Source: Yersinia artesiana (GTDB taxonomy: Bacteria > Pseudomonadota > Gammaproteobacteria > Enterobacterales > Enterobacteriaceae). Taken from it: a stretch of 34,686 nucleotides of DNA. Of the stretch, positions 26,341-34,686 are shown one piece after another (the first letter of the stretch is position 1; every line of letters begins with the position of its first letter). The position numbers were made by a program, and so were the translations under genes. Below the pieces are notes generated by a model that was not told the origin of the DNA, made no database searches, and saw nothing but the letters and a program-made list of their open reading frames with translations. The stretch lies in assembly GCF_902726545.1 (NCBI RefSeq), contig NZ_CACVAD010000049.1:1-34686 (forward strand), in the 5' to 3' direction.

Positions 26341-28032
26341 ATGCACCACTCAACACCCTTAATTACCACGATTGTCGGAGGCCTTGTTCTCGCCTTCCTC
26401 TTGGGCACCTTGGCTCACCGCCTGCGCATCTCACCACTGGTGGGGTACCTTGCCGCAGGGGTGCTGGCCGGGCCATTCACGCCAGGTTTCGTTGCTGATA
26501 CCTCATTAGCACCAGAACTGGCTGAAATTGGTGTTATCTTGTTGATGTTTGGTGTCGGACTTCACTTCTCACTTAAAGACCTCCTCGCAGTAAAAGCCAT
26601 CGCCATACCCGGTGCCGTAGCACAAATTGCCGTTGCCACTTTACTCGGGATGGGGTTGTCTCATTTATTAGGCTGGGATTGGATGACGGGTTTTGTCTTC
26701 GGTCTTTGTCTGTCAACTGCCAGTACCGTGGTATTACTGCGAGCACTGGAAGAACGGCAACTCATTGATAGCCAGCGGGGGCAAATTGCCATCGGCTGGC
26801 TGATTGTCGAAGATCTGGCGATGGTACTCACATTAGTGCTATTACCCGCCTTTGCTGGCGTGATGGGTAACGAAACCACCAGTCTCAGCCAGTTATTCAC
26901 CGAATTGGCAATAACCATCGGTAAAGTGATTGCCTTCATTACGCTGATGATTGTTGTCGGTCGTCGTTTGGTCCCCTGGATACTGGCTAAAACCGCCAGT
27001 ACCGGTTCCCGTGAGCTATTTACCTTGGCAGTGCTGGTATTAGCGCTTGGTATTGCTTACGGCGCTGTAGGGCTGTTCGATGTATCCTTTGCTCTCGGTG
27101 CATTCTTCGCAGGAATGGTATTGAATGAATCAGAGCTCAGCCACCGTGCGGCGCAAGATACCTTACCGCTACGTGATGCATTCGCCGTACTGTTCTTCGT
27201 TTCAGTTGGGATGTTGTTCGACCCAATGATTTTGCTACGTGAACCATTAGCTGTACTGGCTTCACTAGCTATCATTATCTTCGGCAAATCTGCCGCAGCG
27301 TTTATATTAGTGCGGATGTTTGGTCACTCAAAACGCACAGCACTCACCATTTCTGTCAGTCTGGCACAAATCGGTGAGTTTGCCTTCATTCTCGCTGGGC
27401 TTGGGATTTCTCTCGGTTTAATGTCTGAGCATGGCCGTAATCTGGTACTGGCGGGCGCGATTTTGTCCATTATGCTCAACCCGTTACTGTTTACACTATT
27501 GGATCGTTATTTGGCTAAAAACGAGACGATGGAAGATCTGATTCTGGAAGAGGCCGTCGAAGAGGAAAAGCAGATCCCGGTAGATTTGTGCAATCATGCA
27601 CTATTAGTCGGTTATGGTCGAGTGGGTAGCTTATTAGGTGCAAAACTGCACGCGGAAGGTATTCCATTAGTGGTCATTGAGAATTCTCGACCGAGAGTTG
27701 AAGCGCTACGTGAACAGGGTATTAATGCGGTATTAGGTAATGCTGCAAGCGCAGATATTATGTCACTGGCTCGTCTGGATTGTGCCCGCTGGTTATTACT
27801 GACGATTCCAAATGGCTATGAAGCAGGGGAAATTGTCGCCTCCGCCAGAATTAAACGGCCAGACCTTGAGATAATTGCTCGCGCGCATTATGACGACGAA
27901 GTAGTTTATATCTCGGATCGTGGCGCGAACCAGGTTGTGATGGGCGAACGTGAAATTGCCAACAGTATGCTAAATATGTTGAAGATAGAAACGCTGACCG
28001 AAGAAGAGAAACGTCCGCTTTGCCCAATTTAA
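26341..28032 (+). CDS. ybaL: Monovalent cation:proton antiporter YbaL (CPA2/KefB-like)
   Basis: This 563-residue inner-membrane protein is close to E. coli YbaL (558). The N-terminal 1-390 or so is the Na/H-exchanger-type membrane domain, with repeated helices and the motifs STASTVVLLRALE and DVSFALGAFFAGMVLNESE. The C-terminal part is an RCK/TrkA-N domain with the nucleotide loop LLVGYGRVGSLLGAKL. The family exchanges K+ or Na+ for H+; substrate and ligand are not established for YbaL. AAGGAG lies 7 nt before the ATG. It is followed by a palindromic terminator and convergent gsk, the same neighbour as in E. coli. Confidence 0.95.
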   Translation: MHHSTPLITTIVGGLVLAFLLGTLAHRLRISPLVGYLAAGVLAGPFTPGFVADTSLAPELAEIGVILLMFGVGLHFSLKDLLAVKAIAIPGAVAQIAVATLLGMGLSHLLGWDWMTGFVFGLCLSTASTVVLLRALEERQLIDSQRGQIAIGWLIVEDLAMVLTLVLLPAFAGVMGNETTSLSQLFTELAITIGKVIAFITLMIVVGRRLVPWILAKTASTGSRELFTLAVLVLALGIAYGAVGLFDVSFALGAFFAGMVLNESELSHRAAQDTLPLRDAFAVLFFVSVGMLFDPMILLREPLAVLASLAIIIFGKSAAAFILVRMFGHSKRTALTISVSLAQIGEFAFILAGLGISLGLMSEHGRNLVLAGAILSIMLNPLLFTLLDRYLAKNETMEDLILEEAVEEEKQIPVDLCNHALLVGYGRVGSLLGAKLHAEGIPLVVIENSRPRVEALREQGINAVLGNAASADIMSLARLDCARWLLLTIPNGYEAGEIVASARIKRPDLEIIARAHYDDEVVYISDRGANQVVMGEREIANSMLNMLKIETLTEEEKRPLCPI

Positions 28033-28065
28033 AAACATCTCAGTGTTAGCTAGTTATAAACCAAT

Positions 28066-28087
28066 AGGGCCAGCATATGCTGGCCCT
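28066..28087. terminator. Bidirectional terminator between ybaL and gsk
   Basis: AGGGCCAGCATATGCTGGCCCT is a perfect 22-bp palindrome between two convergent genes. Confidence 0.7.
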
Positions 28088-28106
28088 GTTCACTATTTGA
28101 CGACAA

Positions 28107-29411
28107 TTATCTTTCCCAGTACGACTCTTCCAAACTGTCTTCCCGCTCAGGCAAACCACGTGTCAAACGCGGTGAATGCTGATTCAGCACTTGATAGCTG
28201 ACCCGATTAGCATATTTACACACTTGCGCTAATGAAGAGTAACTCAGATAGCTACGCACATGTTTGCTGGAGTTAGGAACATTATTACGATGATAACCAT
28301 TGGCAGCAATGTCATGCAGCACCGCAGATAAAGCAGCATCCCCTGCCCCATTAGTATTCATTATTTTCTCAGGGCCGCCCATATAGGGGGCAATATGCGA
28401 ATAAATACGTAGAGGATTATCGCAATGCTCTTTGCGCATCGCTCGGCTAAATTCATACAAGTTAAACTCAGCAATCGCACCGGGTAATAATGGGTGCTGA
28501 GTTTGGCGCTTATTAGCCTCTTCCGTATAGCCCGCCATATAAAGGCCATTAGGGCCAGCGGTACAAAGCACTAAATCAACCCAGTTCAACGCCATATCTG
28601 AGGCCATCAGTGGATCATTAAGCCCCGTCAGTTCATAAGCTTCATCTTCATTCATCGCTACTATAGAGACGTGCTCTTTAAGAAAATCACGCCACCACTG
28701 CGGATTATCTGCAATAACGTATTTTGTCCCTAATGTCATCACGACAGGAACATTATATTTCTTCGCATAACTGATAGCCTGCATCGTCGCTTCAGGCATT
28801 GGTTCGCCCGGCTTACAACGCACCAGATAAGCAGTAAGCACCAATGCGGAAGCACCTGCGATAATATCTTCAGGAATACTTTCAGGACGTAGCTGATTCA
28901 TTTGACCGGGACTGATCGCGAATGTCCGCTCGCCATTATCCGTAATGAGAGTGAAACAACGGCCAATCGCACCATCAACGGCCTGTAAATAGTTCAAATC
29001 AGTACGGCTAGAGGTATTACACAGATAGCGATAGGCGTAGCTGCCAATTTTAATATTGCTACACATCGTCCCTAAGAGAATCGATCGGTCATCGGCTAAG
29101 ACGGAATAGTTGTGCAACGTATTACCAATAGTACCGCCCGCAAACTCATGCGTTATCAAGCCATTTGCCGTTAATTCCTGATAAAGACGTTCAGCAACAT
29201 CGTCCTCGATAACCAAAGAGTGCCCCTGACTAAGGCCATAACGCGTAATAAAGTTCTCGTCGACCTTCGCTTCAATATCAACCAGCGTTTGGTCAATGCC
29301 AACGATATAAGAGGTGCTTACTTCACTTTCCGTCTGCGCTGGTTGTAATAAAGGGTCACGAGCATTAACAGGAAAATAGTGCTTAGATTTGCGTTTACCA
29401 GGAAATTTCAT
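28107..29411 (-). CDS. gsk: Inosine-guanosine kinase
   Basis: Gsk phosphorylates inosine and guanosine with ATP in purine salvage. The 434-residue length equals that of E. coli. PfkB-family features are EFAGGTIGNTLHNYSVLADD near the N-terminus and the C-terminal IMNTNGAGDAALSAVLHD with the catalytic Asp of the GAGD anion hole. It is the last gene of the minus-strand run, 62 bp after galE. In Y. enterocolitica gsk is a boundary of the chromosomal outer-core/O-antigen region. Confidence 0.98.
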   Translation of the reverse strand: MKFPGKRKSKHYFPVNARDPLLQPAQTESEVSTSYIVGIDQTLVDIEAKVDENFITRYGLSQGHSLVIEDDVAERLYQELTANGLITHEFAGGTIGNTLHNYSVLADDRSILLGTMCSNIKIGSYAYRYLCNTSSRTDLNYLQAVDGAIGRCFTLITDNGERTFAISPGQMNQLRPESIPEDIIAGASALVLTAYLVRCKPGEPMPEATMQAISYAKKYNVPVVMTLGTKYVIADNPQWWRDFLKEHVSIVAMNEDEAYELTGLNDPLMASDMALNWVDLVLCTAGPNGLYMAGYTEEANKRQTQHPLLPGAIAEFNLYEFSRAMRKEHCDNPLRIYSHIAPYMGGPEKIMNTNGAGDAALSAVLHDIAANGYHRNNVPNSSKHVRSYLSYSSLAQVCKYANRVSYQVLNQHSPRLTRGLPEREDSLEESYWER

Positions 29412-29473
29412 TGTTGTTTGTTACAAAATTAGGGATGAAAAGATAAGGAATTTTAGCACAGCTAACTAAGTAT

Positions 29474-30484
29474 TCAGCGAACATAACCATTTGGATTAGA
29501 TTGCTGCCAATTCCATGCATCTTTTAGCATGTCAGTTAAGTTTCTTTTGGCCCTCCACGCTAATTCCTTAAAAGCAAGCTCGGGGCTGGCCCAACACTCA
29601 GCAATATCTCCAGGGCGACGAGCCACAATTTCATAAGGAATTTTTTTGCCTGATATCCGCTCAAACTCTGCAATCATCTCTAACACTGAATGCCCAACAC
29701 CCGAGCCAAGATTATAAGCCTTAAACCCCTGTGTCAGGTTATTAAGCGCACAAAGATGCCCTTCAGCAAGATCCATAACATGGATATAATCCCGAACACC
29801 TGAACCATCAACTGTAGGGTAATCATTACCGTACACAGCTAATTTGGGGAGTTTGCCAATTGCTACCTGAGTAATGAAAGGTAGTAAGTTGTTAGGTATC
29901 CCATTTGGATCCTCACCAATTAACCCCGACGTATGTGCGCCAACAGGATTAAAATATCTCAGCGCTCTTATAGAAAAATCAGAATAAGCGAAAGCGAAAT
30001 CCTTCAATATCTGTTCAACCATGACCTTTGATGAGCCATAAGGATTTGTCGTTCCGCCAATACGAGCATCTTCAGTCAAGGGGATAAATTCAGGATCACC
30101 ATATACTGTAGCTGAAGAGCTAAAAATTAATTTTTTTACACCAGAGATAACCATTTCTTCAAGCAAAATAATCGAGCCGGTTACATTGTTTTGGTAATAT
30201 TCAATGGGCTTGGCTACAGACTCTCCCACTGATTTCAAACCTGCAAAATGAATAACAGAATCAACTTTATGTTCAAAAAATATCTTCTTAAGGCAATTTC
30301 TATCTAATATATCACCTTGATAAAAAATGGGGCTGCGGCCTGTAATTTTGGATACACGTAACAATGACTCAGCAGAGGCATTGGATAAATTATCTAATAC
30401 AACTACATTTTCGCCATTTTCTAACAATGTTAGTACCGTGTGCGATCCTATATAACCTGCACCACCAGTTACTAGAATAGTCAT
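29474..30484 (-). CDS. galE: UDP-hexose 4-epimerase (GalE family, probably also UDP-GlcNAc/GalNAc epimerase, Gne)
   Basis: This extended SDR interconverts UDP-Glc/UDP-Gal and probably UDP-GlcNAc/UDP-GalNAc. It has 336 residues (E. coli GalE 338). The NAD loop is [10 protein letters not shown] (6-15). The catalytic set is Ser124 (SSSATVYG) with Tyr149 and Lys153 (NPYGSSK). The substrate region is YFNPVGAH. At the position of E. coli Tyr299 there is Cys297 (AECWASP where E. coli has PAYWADA); Y299C opens the E. coli active site to N-acetylated sugars. This fits the gne role described near this cluster in Y. enterocolitica, where GalNAc is needed for outer core. It lies between wbcQ and gsk. Confidence 0.93.
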   Translation of the reverse strand: MTILVTGGAGYIGSHTVLTLLENGENVVVLDNLSNASAESLLRVSKITGRSPIFYQGDILDRNCLKKIFFEHKVDSVIHFAGLKSVGESVAKPIEYYQNNVTGSIILLEEMVISGVKKLIFSSSATVYGDPEFIPLTEDARIGGTTNPYGSSKVMVEQILKDFAFAYSDFSIRALRYFNPVGAHTSGLIGEDPNGIPNNLLPFITQVAIGKLPKLAVYGNDYPTVDGSGVRDYIHVMDLAEGHLCALNNLTQGFKAYNLGSGVGHSVLEMIAEFERISGKKIPYEIVARRPGDIAECWASPELAFKELAWRAKRNLTDMLKDAWNWQQSNPNGYVR

Positions 30485-30521
30485 AACTCACCTATTAAAT
30501 TTAAGAAACCAAGCATATCGA

Positions 30522-31538
30522 TCAGCCAAGAATAATTTTTCTGCATTTATCTTTTACGTTATTTATATCAAATTTATTCTTTTGCTTTTGAGCTGCTTTA
30601 TAGAATGAATCATAGTTTGAAAATATAGTATTAAGAGCGGAATCTAATTCTTCTGTCGTATTACCTATTAAAATACCATTGCTATCCACGACTTCACTGC
30701 AACCGCCGACATCACTCAAAATAACCGGTAGACTGGCACTGGTAGCCTCAATTGCGGCCATAGGTAAACCTTCACTTTCTGATGTTAATACAAATACATC
30801 ATACTCATTAAATTTATCGAATCCTTTAATTTCACCGTAAAAATGAATATTGTCATAACCCGCATATTCTTGCTTAAGATCTTGATAATACTCCCCATCG
30901 CCAACGATATCGAGGTCAAATTTAGGATTGGCTGCGGCGACTTTTAAGATTAAATCAGGACGTTTAGGATAGGCTAATCGGCATACATAAATGATTTTAT
31001 TTTGGCATGGTCGGTCAGGCCGCTCAGCTAGTGGCGTTATAGCATTAAGCTGAGTCATTATTTTCTCAGGTTTAATTCCAATAATTTTAATAGCTTTATC
31101 TGCATCACTCTGAGAAACACACCATACCACATCTGTAATGTATGATAGTAGTTTTTCAATATAACAAAATATGAATTTGAGTACATTACCATTGTAAATA
31201 CATGACCATCCGTGAGAAACATACACACCACGGAAACGTAGGAATAAACGGGCCAGCCTACTATAAAGACCCGCATTGGCAGAACTGGAAACAACAATGT
31301 CAATCTTATTTTCTTTAAGAGTTTTATACAAAACGTAGATGGCCTTAATACTAGCCATTTTTCTTATCTCTGGAATAATAACGATCTTGTCACACACAAT
31401 CGTTTCGGTTAACCAACCCGGTTCAGAGGTTATTAAAATAATCTTACAATCATCTTTGAGTAGCTTTACTTGCTCCAAAACCCAACCTTGAGCACCACCA
31501 ATGATTGATTTAGTAATTACAAATGCAATATTTTTCAT
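30522..31538 (-). CDS. wbcQ: GT4-family glycosyltransferase, WbcQ-like
   Basis: This 338-residue GT-B glycosyltransferase starts MKNIAFVITKSIIGGAQGWV, with the Gly-rich acceptor loop. The C-terminal Rossmann domain has IIYVCRLAYPKRPDLIL, LDIVGDGEY, NIHFYGEIKG and the E-x7-E block SEGLPMAAIEATSASLPVI, then SDVGGCSEVV. It should transfer a sugar from a nucleotide donor to the growing outer-core oligosaccharide on the cytosolic face. The gene symbol is given by position (after wbcP, before galE) rather than by alignment. It is AT-rich relative to core genes, as is usual for surface-polysaccharide genes. Confidence 0.8.
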   Translation of the reverse strand: MKNIAFVITKSIIGGAQGWVLEQVKLLKDDCKIILITSEPGWLTETIVCDKIVIIPEIRKMASIKAIYVLYKTLKENKIDIVVSSSANAGLYSRLARLFLRFRGVYVSHGWSCIYNGNVLKFIFCYIEKLLSYITDVVWCVSQSDADKAIKIIGIKPEKIMTQLNAITPLAERPDRPCQNKIIYVCRLAYPKRPDLILKVAAANPKFDLDIVGDGEYYQDLKQEYAGYDNIHFYGEIKGFDKFNEYDVFVLTSESEGLPMAAIEATSASLPVILSDVGGCSEVVDSNGILIGNTTEELDSALNTIFSNYDSFYKAAQKQKNKFDINNVKDKCRKIILG

Positions 31539-31589
31539 ATCAATTCCATAAACAATAAATGCAAGTATGCTTAGATATTATATTAAGCG

Positions 31590-33506
31590 TCAGTGAACAA
31601 TAACGTTTTTTGCATTTTCGTCATGAGTCTTTTGCCAAACAACATCACAGATTCCATCTGTTGGTTGAAATCCTGTAGGTGCTTCTAATAATAAAGAACG
31701 GATACGTTCGTAATTAAAGTCATTACAGGCAGTTTCAATTCTGTTTAGCAGAATATTTAAGTCGTTCCATTCAAGCATAACTTCAGTTGCAGTCATAATT
31801 CTGGGATGATAGGTATGTTGTACAGAATCACCAATAAGTAATTCTTCATATAATTTTTCGCCAGGGCGTAATCCAGAGATCTCTATAGCGATATCACCAT
31901 CTGGATTCTCTTCACTCTTAATAGAAAGACCAGAAAGATTAATCATCCGTTTGGCCAAATCAATAATTTTAACAGGATCGCCCATATCTAATACAAAAAC
32001 GTCCCCACCATGTCCCATAGCACCAGCTTGAATAACAAGCTGAGCGGCTTCAGGAATCGTCATAAAATAGCGAATAATATCTTTGTGTGTGAGCGTTATT
32101 GGTCCCCCCTCAGCAATTTGTTTCTTAAAGAGAGGAACGACAGAACCGGAAGATCCGAGAACATTACCAAAGCGAACCATACAAAATTTTGTTTTATCTT
32201 GTTCTGTCGACAATGCCTGCAGCACAAGTTCTGCCATTCTTTTGGTAGCACCCATGGTGTTGGTTGGTCGCACAGCCTTATCTGTAGAAATTAAAACAAA
32301 TTTTTCGACCCCAGATTTTATTGCCGCTTTAGCACAATACAGCGTACCGAATATATTGTTTCTTACTCCCTCTATAACGTTACTCTCAACAAGAGGTACA
32401 TGCTTATAGGCTGCGGCATGATAAACAGTATTTACATGGAAGCTAGACATTATCTGAACCAAGCGTTCTTCACTTTGTACAGACCCAAGCAATGCGACAA
32501 ATTCCGTCTCAATTTTATTATGTTTACATATCGATGCTATTTCATTTTCTATGGAATAAAGAGAAAACTCAGAGATATCAAAAAGGATTAATAAACTTGG
32601 CTTCTCTACAATAATCTGGCGACATAGTTCAGAGCCTATTGATCCCCCAGCCCCTGTCACCATTACTACTTTTCCCGTAATATTTTTAGCCAATAATTTC
32701 TCATCTGGCACAACAGGATCTCGTCCCAGCAGTTCTTCGATAGAAACTTTCTTTAGACTGCTTATTTGTGCTCGACCCTCAACCAAATCAGACATCCCAG
32801 GAATTGATAAAACTTCACAAGCGAGATTTTCAAGTTTATTTACAACGGCTCTACGCTGGCTCAAGCTAACACTTGGCATAGCCAATAATATTTTTTTAAT
32901 ACCATAGCGTCCAATTAAATACTCAAGTTTTTCTGAAGGATAAACAGTAACACCATGAATAACAGCTTTATGCAATTTGGGATTATCATCGACAAAAGCA
33001 ATAGGAAAGTATTCACTGGCTTGCATTAGAGCAGGAACTAATTGTCTTCCTGAAGCCCCCGCGCCATATATAACTACCGGTATCTGTCCTCTAACACCAT
33101 AATTTAATAGCATTCTAAACAATAATCGAGAACCACAGATAAGCACTAATGAGAAAATAAAGAACATAACAGATACTGTTCTTGGCAAATATACCCCTAA
33201 GAAATAGGATCCAAGTACAAGTAAACCAGAGGAAAGAACAACACCAACAATCACAACACTAACAATCTTAGCACTGACGTAACGTAATACTGTCCGATAT
33301 AAACCCAGTCGTATATACACAAGAAGCGTCGGTGGTATAATTACTGCCAGAGCAACCCACTGTTCAATGCTGGTAAAGGGACTATCTACGTCCAATCGTA
33401 CCCAGAAAGCACCCCAATATGCTAAAGTAATAAGAATCGTATCTAACAATATCATAATGATTCGTTTAGCAGGTCTTGGTAAAGATAATAAAAATACGAG
33501 GAACAT
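31590..33506 (-). CDS. wbcP: UDP-N-acetylglucosamine 4,6-dehydratase (long FlaA1/WbpM type), WbcP-like
   Basis: This 638-residue inner-membrane enzyme has four N-terminal helices (about 15-35, 50-70, 80-105, 110-130), a first Rossmann-like domain (VVIYGAGASG near 145), and a C-terminal SDR domain with GAGGSIG at 285-291. The active site has Met418 in place of the usual Tyr and Lys422 (TNTMGATKR), after STDKAVRP at 407-414. The Met is normal for this long membrane class. It makes UDP-2-acetamido-2,6-dideoxy-D-xylo-hexos-4-ulose, which is the unusual keto sugar of the Y. enterocolitica O:3 outer core. It lies between wbcO and wbcQ on one transcript. Confidence 0.9.
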   Translation of the reverse strand: MFLVFLLSLPRPAKRIIMILLDTILITLAYWGAFWVRLDVDSPFTSIEQWVALAVIIPPTLLVYIRLGLYRTVLRYVSAKIVSVVIVGVVLSSGLLVLGSYFLGVYLPRTVSVMFFIFSLVLICGSRLLFRMLLNYGVRGQIPVVIYGAGASGRQLVPALMQASEYFPIAFVDDNPKLHKAVIHGVTVYPSEKLEYLIGRYGIKKILLAMPSVSLSQRRAVVNKLENLACEVLSIPGMSDLVEGRAQISSLKKVSIEELLGRDPVVPDEKLLAKNITGKVVMVTGAGGSIGSELCRQIIVEKPSLLILFDISEFSLYSIENEIASICKHNKIETEFVALLGSVQSEERLVQIMSSFHVNTVYHAAAYKHVPLVESNVIEGVRNNIFGTLYCAKAAIKSGVEKFVLISTDKAVRPTNTMGATKRMAELVLQALSTEQDKTKFCMVRFGNVLGSSGSVVPLFKKQIAEGGPITLTHKDIIRYFMTIPEAAQLVIQAGAMGHGGDVFVLDMGDPVKIIDLAKRMINLSGLSIKSEENPDGDIAIEISGLRPGEKLYEELLIGDSVQHTYHPRIMTATEVMLEWNDLNILLNRIETACNDFNYERIRSLLLEAPTGFQPTDGICDVVWQKTHDENAKNVIVH

Positions 33507-33587
33507 ATGATACCAACCCTAATAAGGAACACACGCTTTTAAGCAGTGTTCATTCTGCTCAATTATTCAATCATAAATTAAAACCGA

Positions 33588-34613
33588 TCAATTATTATTA
33601 ACACCAGCATTAATTTTATAATCAATATATAAAAGAGGAATGTAAGAAATAATTAGTGCTGCTATTGGATTAACAACATCAAGCCCTACGAGTAATGCGA
33701 TAGGAAATAGCCAAATGATATTTATAGCAATAGCGGATAAAGTCACAGGTAGATGACGTTTAAATCTTCTAGACGCAATTTGATAACCATGACTTCTGTG
33801 AGCTTCATAAACCTTAAAACCACCAAGGACTCGACGTACCAAGGTCCATGTTGCATCAACAATAAATAGGCCTAAAAGAATTAGCCAACAAAAGAAAAAT
33901 TTTGTCTCTATCCAACCCGAACTTATCACTAAAGAACCAATAATTAACCCCAGAAAACCACTTCCAGCATCACCCATAAATATTTTAGCCGGTGGGAAAT
34001 TCCAAATTAAAAAGCCCAGAACTGTACTCGCAAGCAACCAAAGAACCAGATAACTATTCAGTTCAATGCGATCTCCACTTATATAATAAATGGCAATCAT
34101 CCCTATACAAGCAGTTACCGCCTCAACACTTGCCAAACCATCAATACCATCCATAAAGTTATAGAGATTTAGCATCCATACTAAAAATAACAAACCAAAT
34201 AGACCGCCAAAAACACCCAAGTCAATAATAAAACCTGAAATATTCAATGCAGGAAAACCGCCCAGGCAAAATAGTAAGAATACCGCAGCAGAAAAATGAG
34301 CTACGAGACGCCAACGAGCAGCAATATGCCCATGGTCATCCCAAAAACCTACCAATGCTATTACCCCGCCAGATACAGTTAATCCTACAGTAGATAAGAG
34401 GGGGAGATAGCCCAGAAAATAGAAAAGGATTATACCAATAAGGAAACTTGTAACGATTGCAACTCCGCCTCCCCTTGGCGTTGGGATTACATGTGAACTG
34501 CGAGAGTTAGGGGTATCAATAATATTATTCTTTAATGCATAGAGTCTTAATAAGTATGTCAACCCTGCTGATGTAAAAAAGAGTATTGTTAGTAGTAATA
34601 TATAAATTGACAT
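33588..34613 (-). CDS. wbcO: Undecaprenyl-phosphate sugar-1-phosphate transferase (WecA/MraY family), WbcO-like
   Basis: This 341-residue polytopic membrane enzyme has about ten or eleven helices. Family motifs are SSHVIPTPRGGG at 39-50, FWDDH at 90-94, NLYNFMDGIDGLAS at 149-162 with the catalytic Asp pair, NFPPAKIFMGDAGSGFLG at 205-222, and AHRSHGYQIASRR in the last cytosolic loop. It transfers a sugar-1-phosphate to undecaprenyl phosphate and so starts outer-core assembly. AGGG lies 6 nt before the ATG. The upstream gene ends 13 bp before it. With WbcP downstream, the expected primer is the keto sugar or GlcNAc/GalNAc-1-P; which one is not shown by sequence. Confidence 0.88.
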   Translation of the reverse strand: MSIYILLLTILFFTSAGLTYLLRLYALKNNIIDTPNSRSSHVIPTPRGGGVAIVTSFLIGIILFYFLGYLPLLSTVGLTVSGGVIALVGFWDDHGHIAARWRLVAHFSAAVFLLFCLGGFPALNISGFIIDLGVFGGLFGLLFLVWMLNLYNFMDGIDGLASVEAVTACIGMIAIYYISGDRIELNSYLVLWLLASTVLGFLIWNFPPAKIFMGDAGSGFLGLIIGSLVISSGWIETKFFFCWLILLGLFIVDATWTLVRRVLGGFKVYEAHRSHGYQIASRRFKRHLPVTLSAIAINIIWLFPIALLVGLDVVNPIAALIISYIPLLYIDYKINAGVNNN

Positions 34614-34626
34614 ATTAGCCCTAAAT

Positions 34627-34686
34627 TCATTTCCTAATGGTAGGAGTTATAAAAATACCTTGTCGTTTTAACAAATCTAACTCGAC
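34627..34686 (-). CDS. C-terminal end of an upstream gene, probably a glycosyltransferase (wbcN position)
   Basis: The last 19 codons of a frame entering from the right edge read VELDLLKRQGIFITPTIRK and end in TGA at 34629-34627. The frame is open to the edge, and the stop lies 13 bp before the wbcO start, as expected for an operon neighbour. In Y. enterocolitica the gene before wbcO is wbcN. The fragment is too short to identify by itself. Confidence 0.5.
   Translation of the reverse strand, partial: VELDLLKRQGIFITPTIRK

Noticed and set aside
31590-33506. Missing catalytic Tyr in the dehydratase as a sign of inactivation
   Set aside because: Met at this position is normal for the long membrane-bound WbpM/FlaA1-type enzymes; all other motifs are intact.
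1-34686. CRISPR arrays, rRNA genes and complete insertion sequences
   Set aside because: No regularly spaced repeat array, rRNA segment or transposase motif was seen on either strand.

Overview
The window is a chromosomal segment of a Yersinia, most likely of the Yersinia enterocolitica group. The evidence is the E. coli-like gene order (folD-ybcJ-cysS-ppiB-lpxH-purEK, ybbPA/tesA/ybbO/ybbN/qmcA/ybbK, cueR/copA, ybaP, ybaK, ushA, fsr, ybaL, gsk), an ERIC element, and, left of gsk in transcription order, a set of sugar genes whose order and families match wbcO-wbcP-wbcQ-galE of the Y. enterocolitica outer-core cluster. Assignments rest on motifs and remembered family sequences; no search was run.

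Region 1 (1-3767) is the tRNA-proximal end of an integrated element. A P4/DLP12-type tyrosine integrase lies just 3' of tRNA-Arg(UCU), which is the argU locus that carries DLP12 in E. coli. Left of it are a phage-satellite-like patch of small ORFs (1812-2259) with two interlocking inverted repeats, a higBA-type toxin-antitoxin pair with its own promoter, and the N-terminal part of an ATP-grasp enzyme resembling graspetide (microviridin-type) peptide maturases, cut by the window edge.

Region 2 (3768-10192) is core housekeeping: one-carbon metabolism (folD), a small S4 RNA-binding protein (ybcJ), cysteinyl-tRNA synthetase, cyclophilin B, the lipid A enzyme LpxH, and the PurR-controlled purEK operon. 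It ends in a 350-bp repeat-rich spacer.

Region 3 (10193-17359) holds the YbbA-YbbP ABC exporter, divergent from and overlapping tesA, then ybbO, an ERIC element, cnoX (ybbN), and the qmcA-ybbK membrane-quality-control pair.

Region 4 (17405-20858) is the copper-efflux module. CueR is divergent from copA across a canonical CueR promoter with a 19-bp spacer. CopA has three metal-binding domains. Just after the second is a CCCAAAA slippery heptamer, an immediate -1 stop codon and a potential H-type pseudoknot, as expected for programmed frameshifting that yields a CopA(Z)-type copper chaperone. Here the product would carry two metal-binding domains.

Region 5 (20859-28106) contains ybaP, ybaK, a small exported cysteine-containing protein of unknown function, ushA, fsr and ybaL. 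Region 6 (28107-34686, all minus strand) contains gsk, then the AT-richer surface-polysaccharide genes: a galE/gne epimerase with Cys at the specificity gate, a GT4 glycosyltransferase, a FlaA1/WbpM-type 4,6-dehydratase, a WecA-like initiating transferase, and the last 19 codons of an upstream gene.
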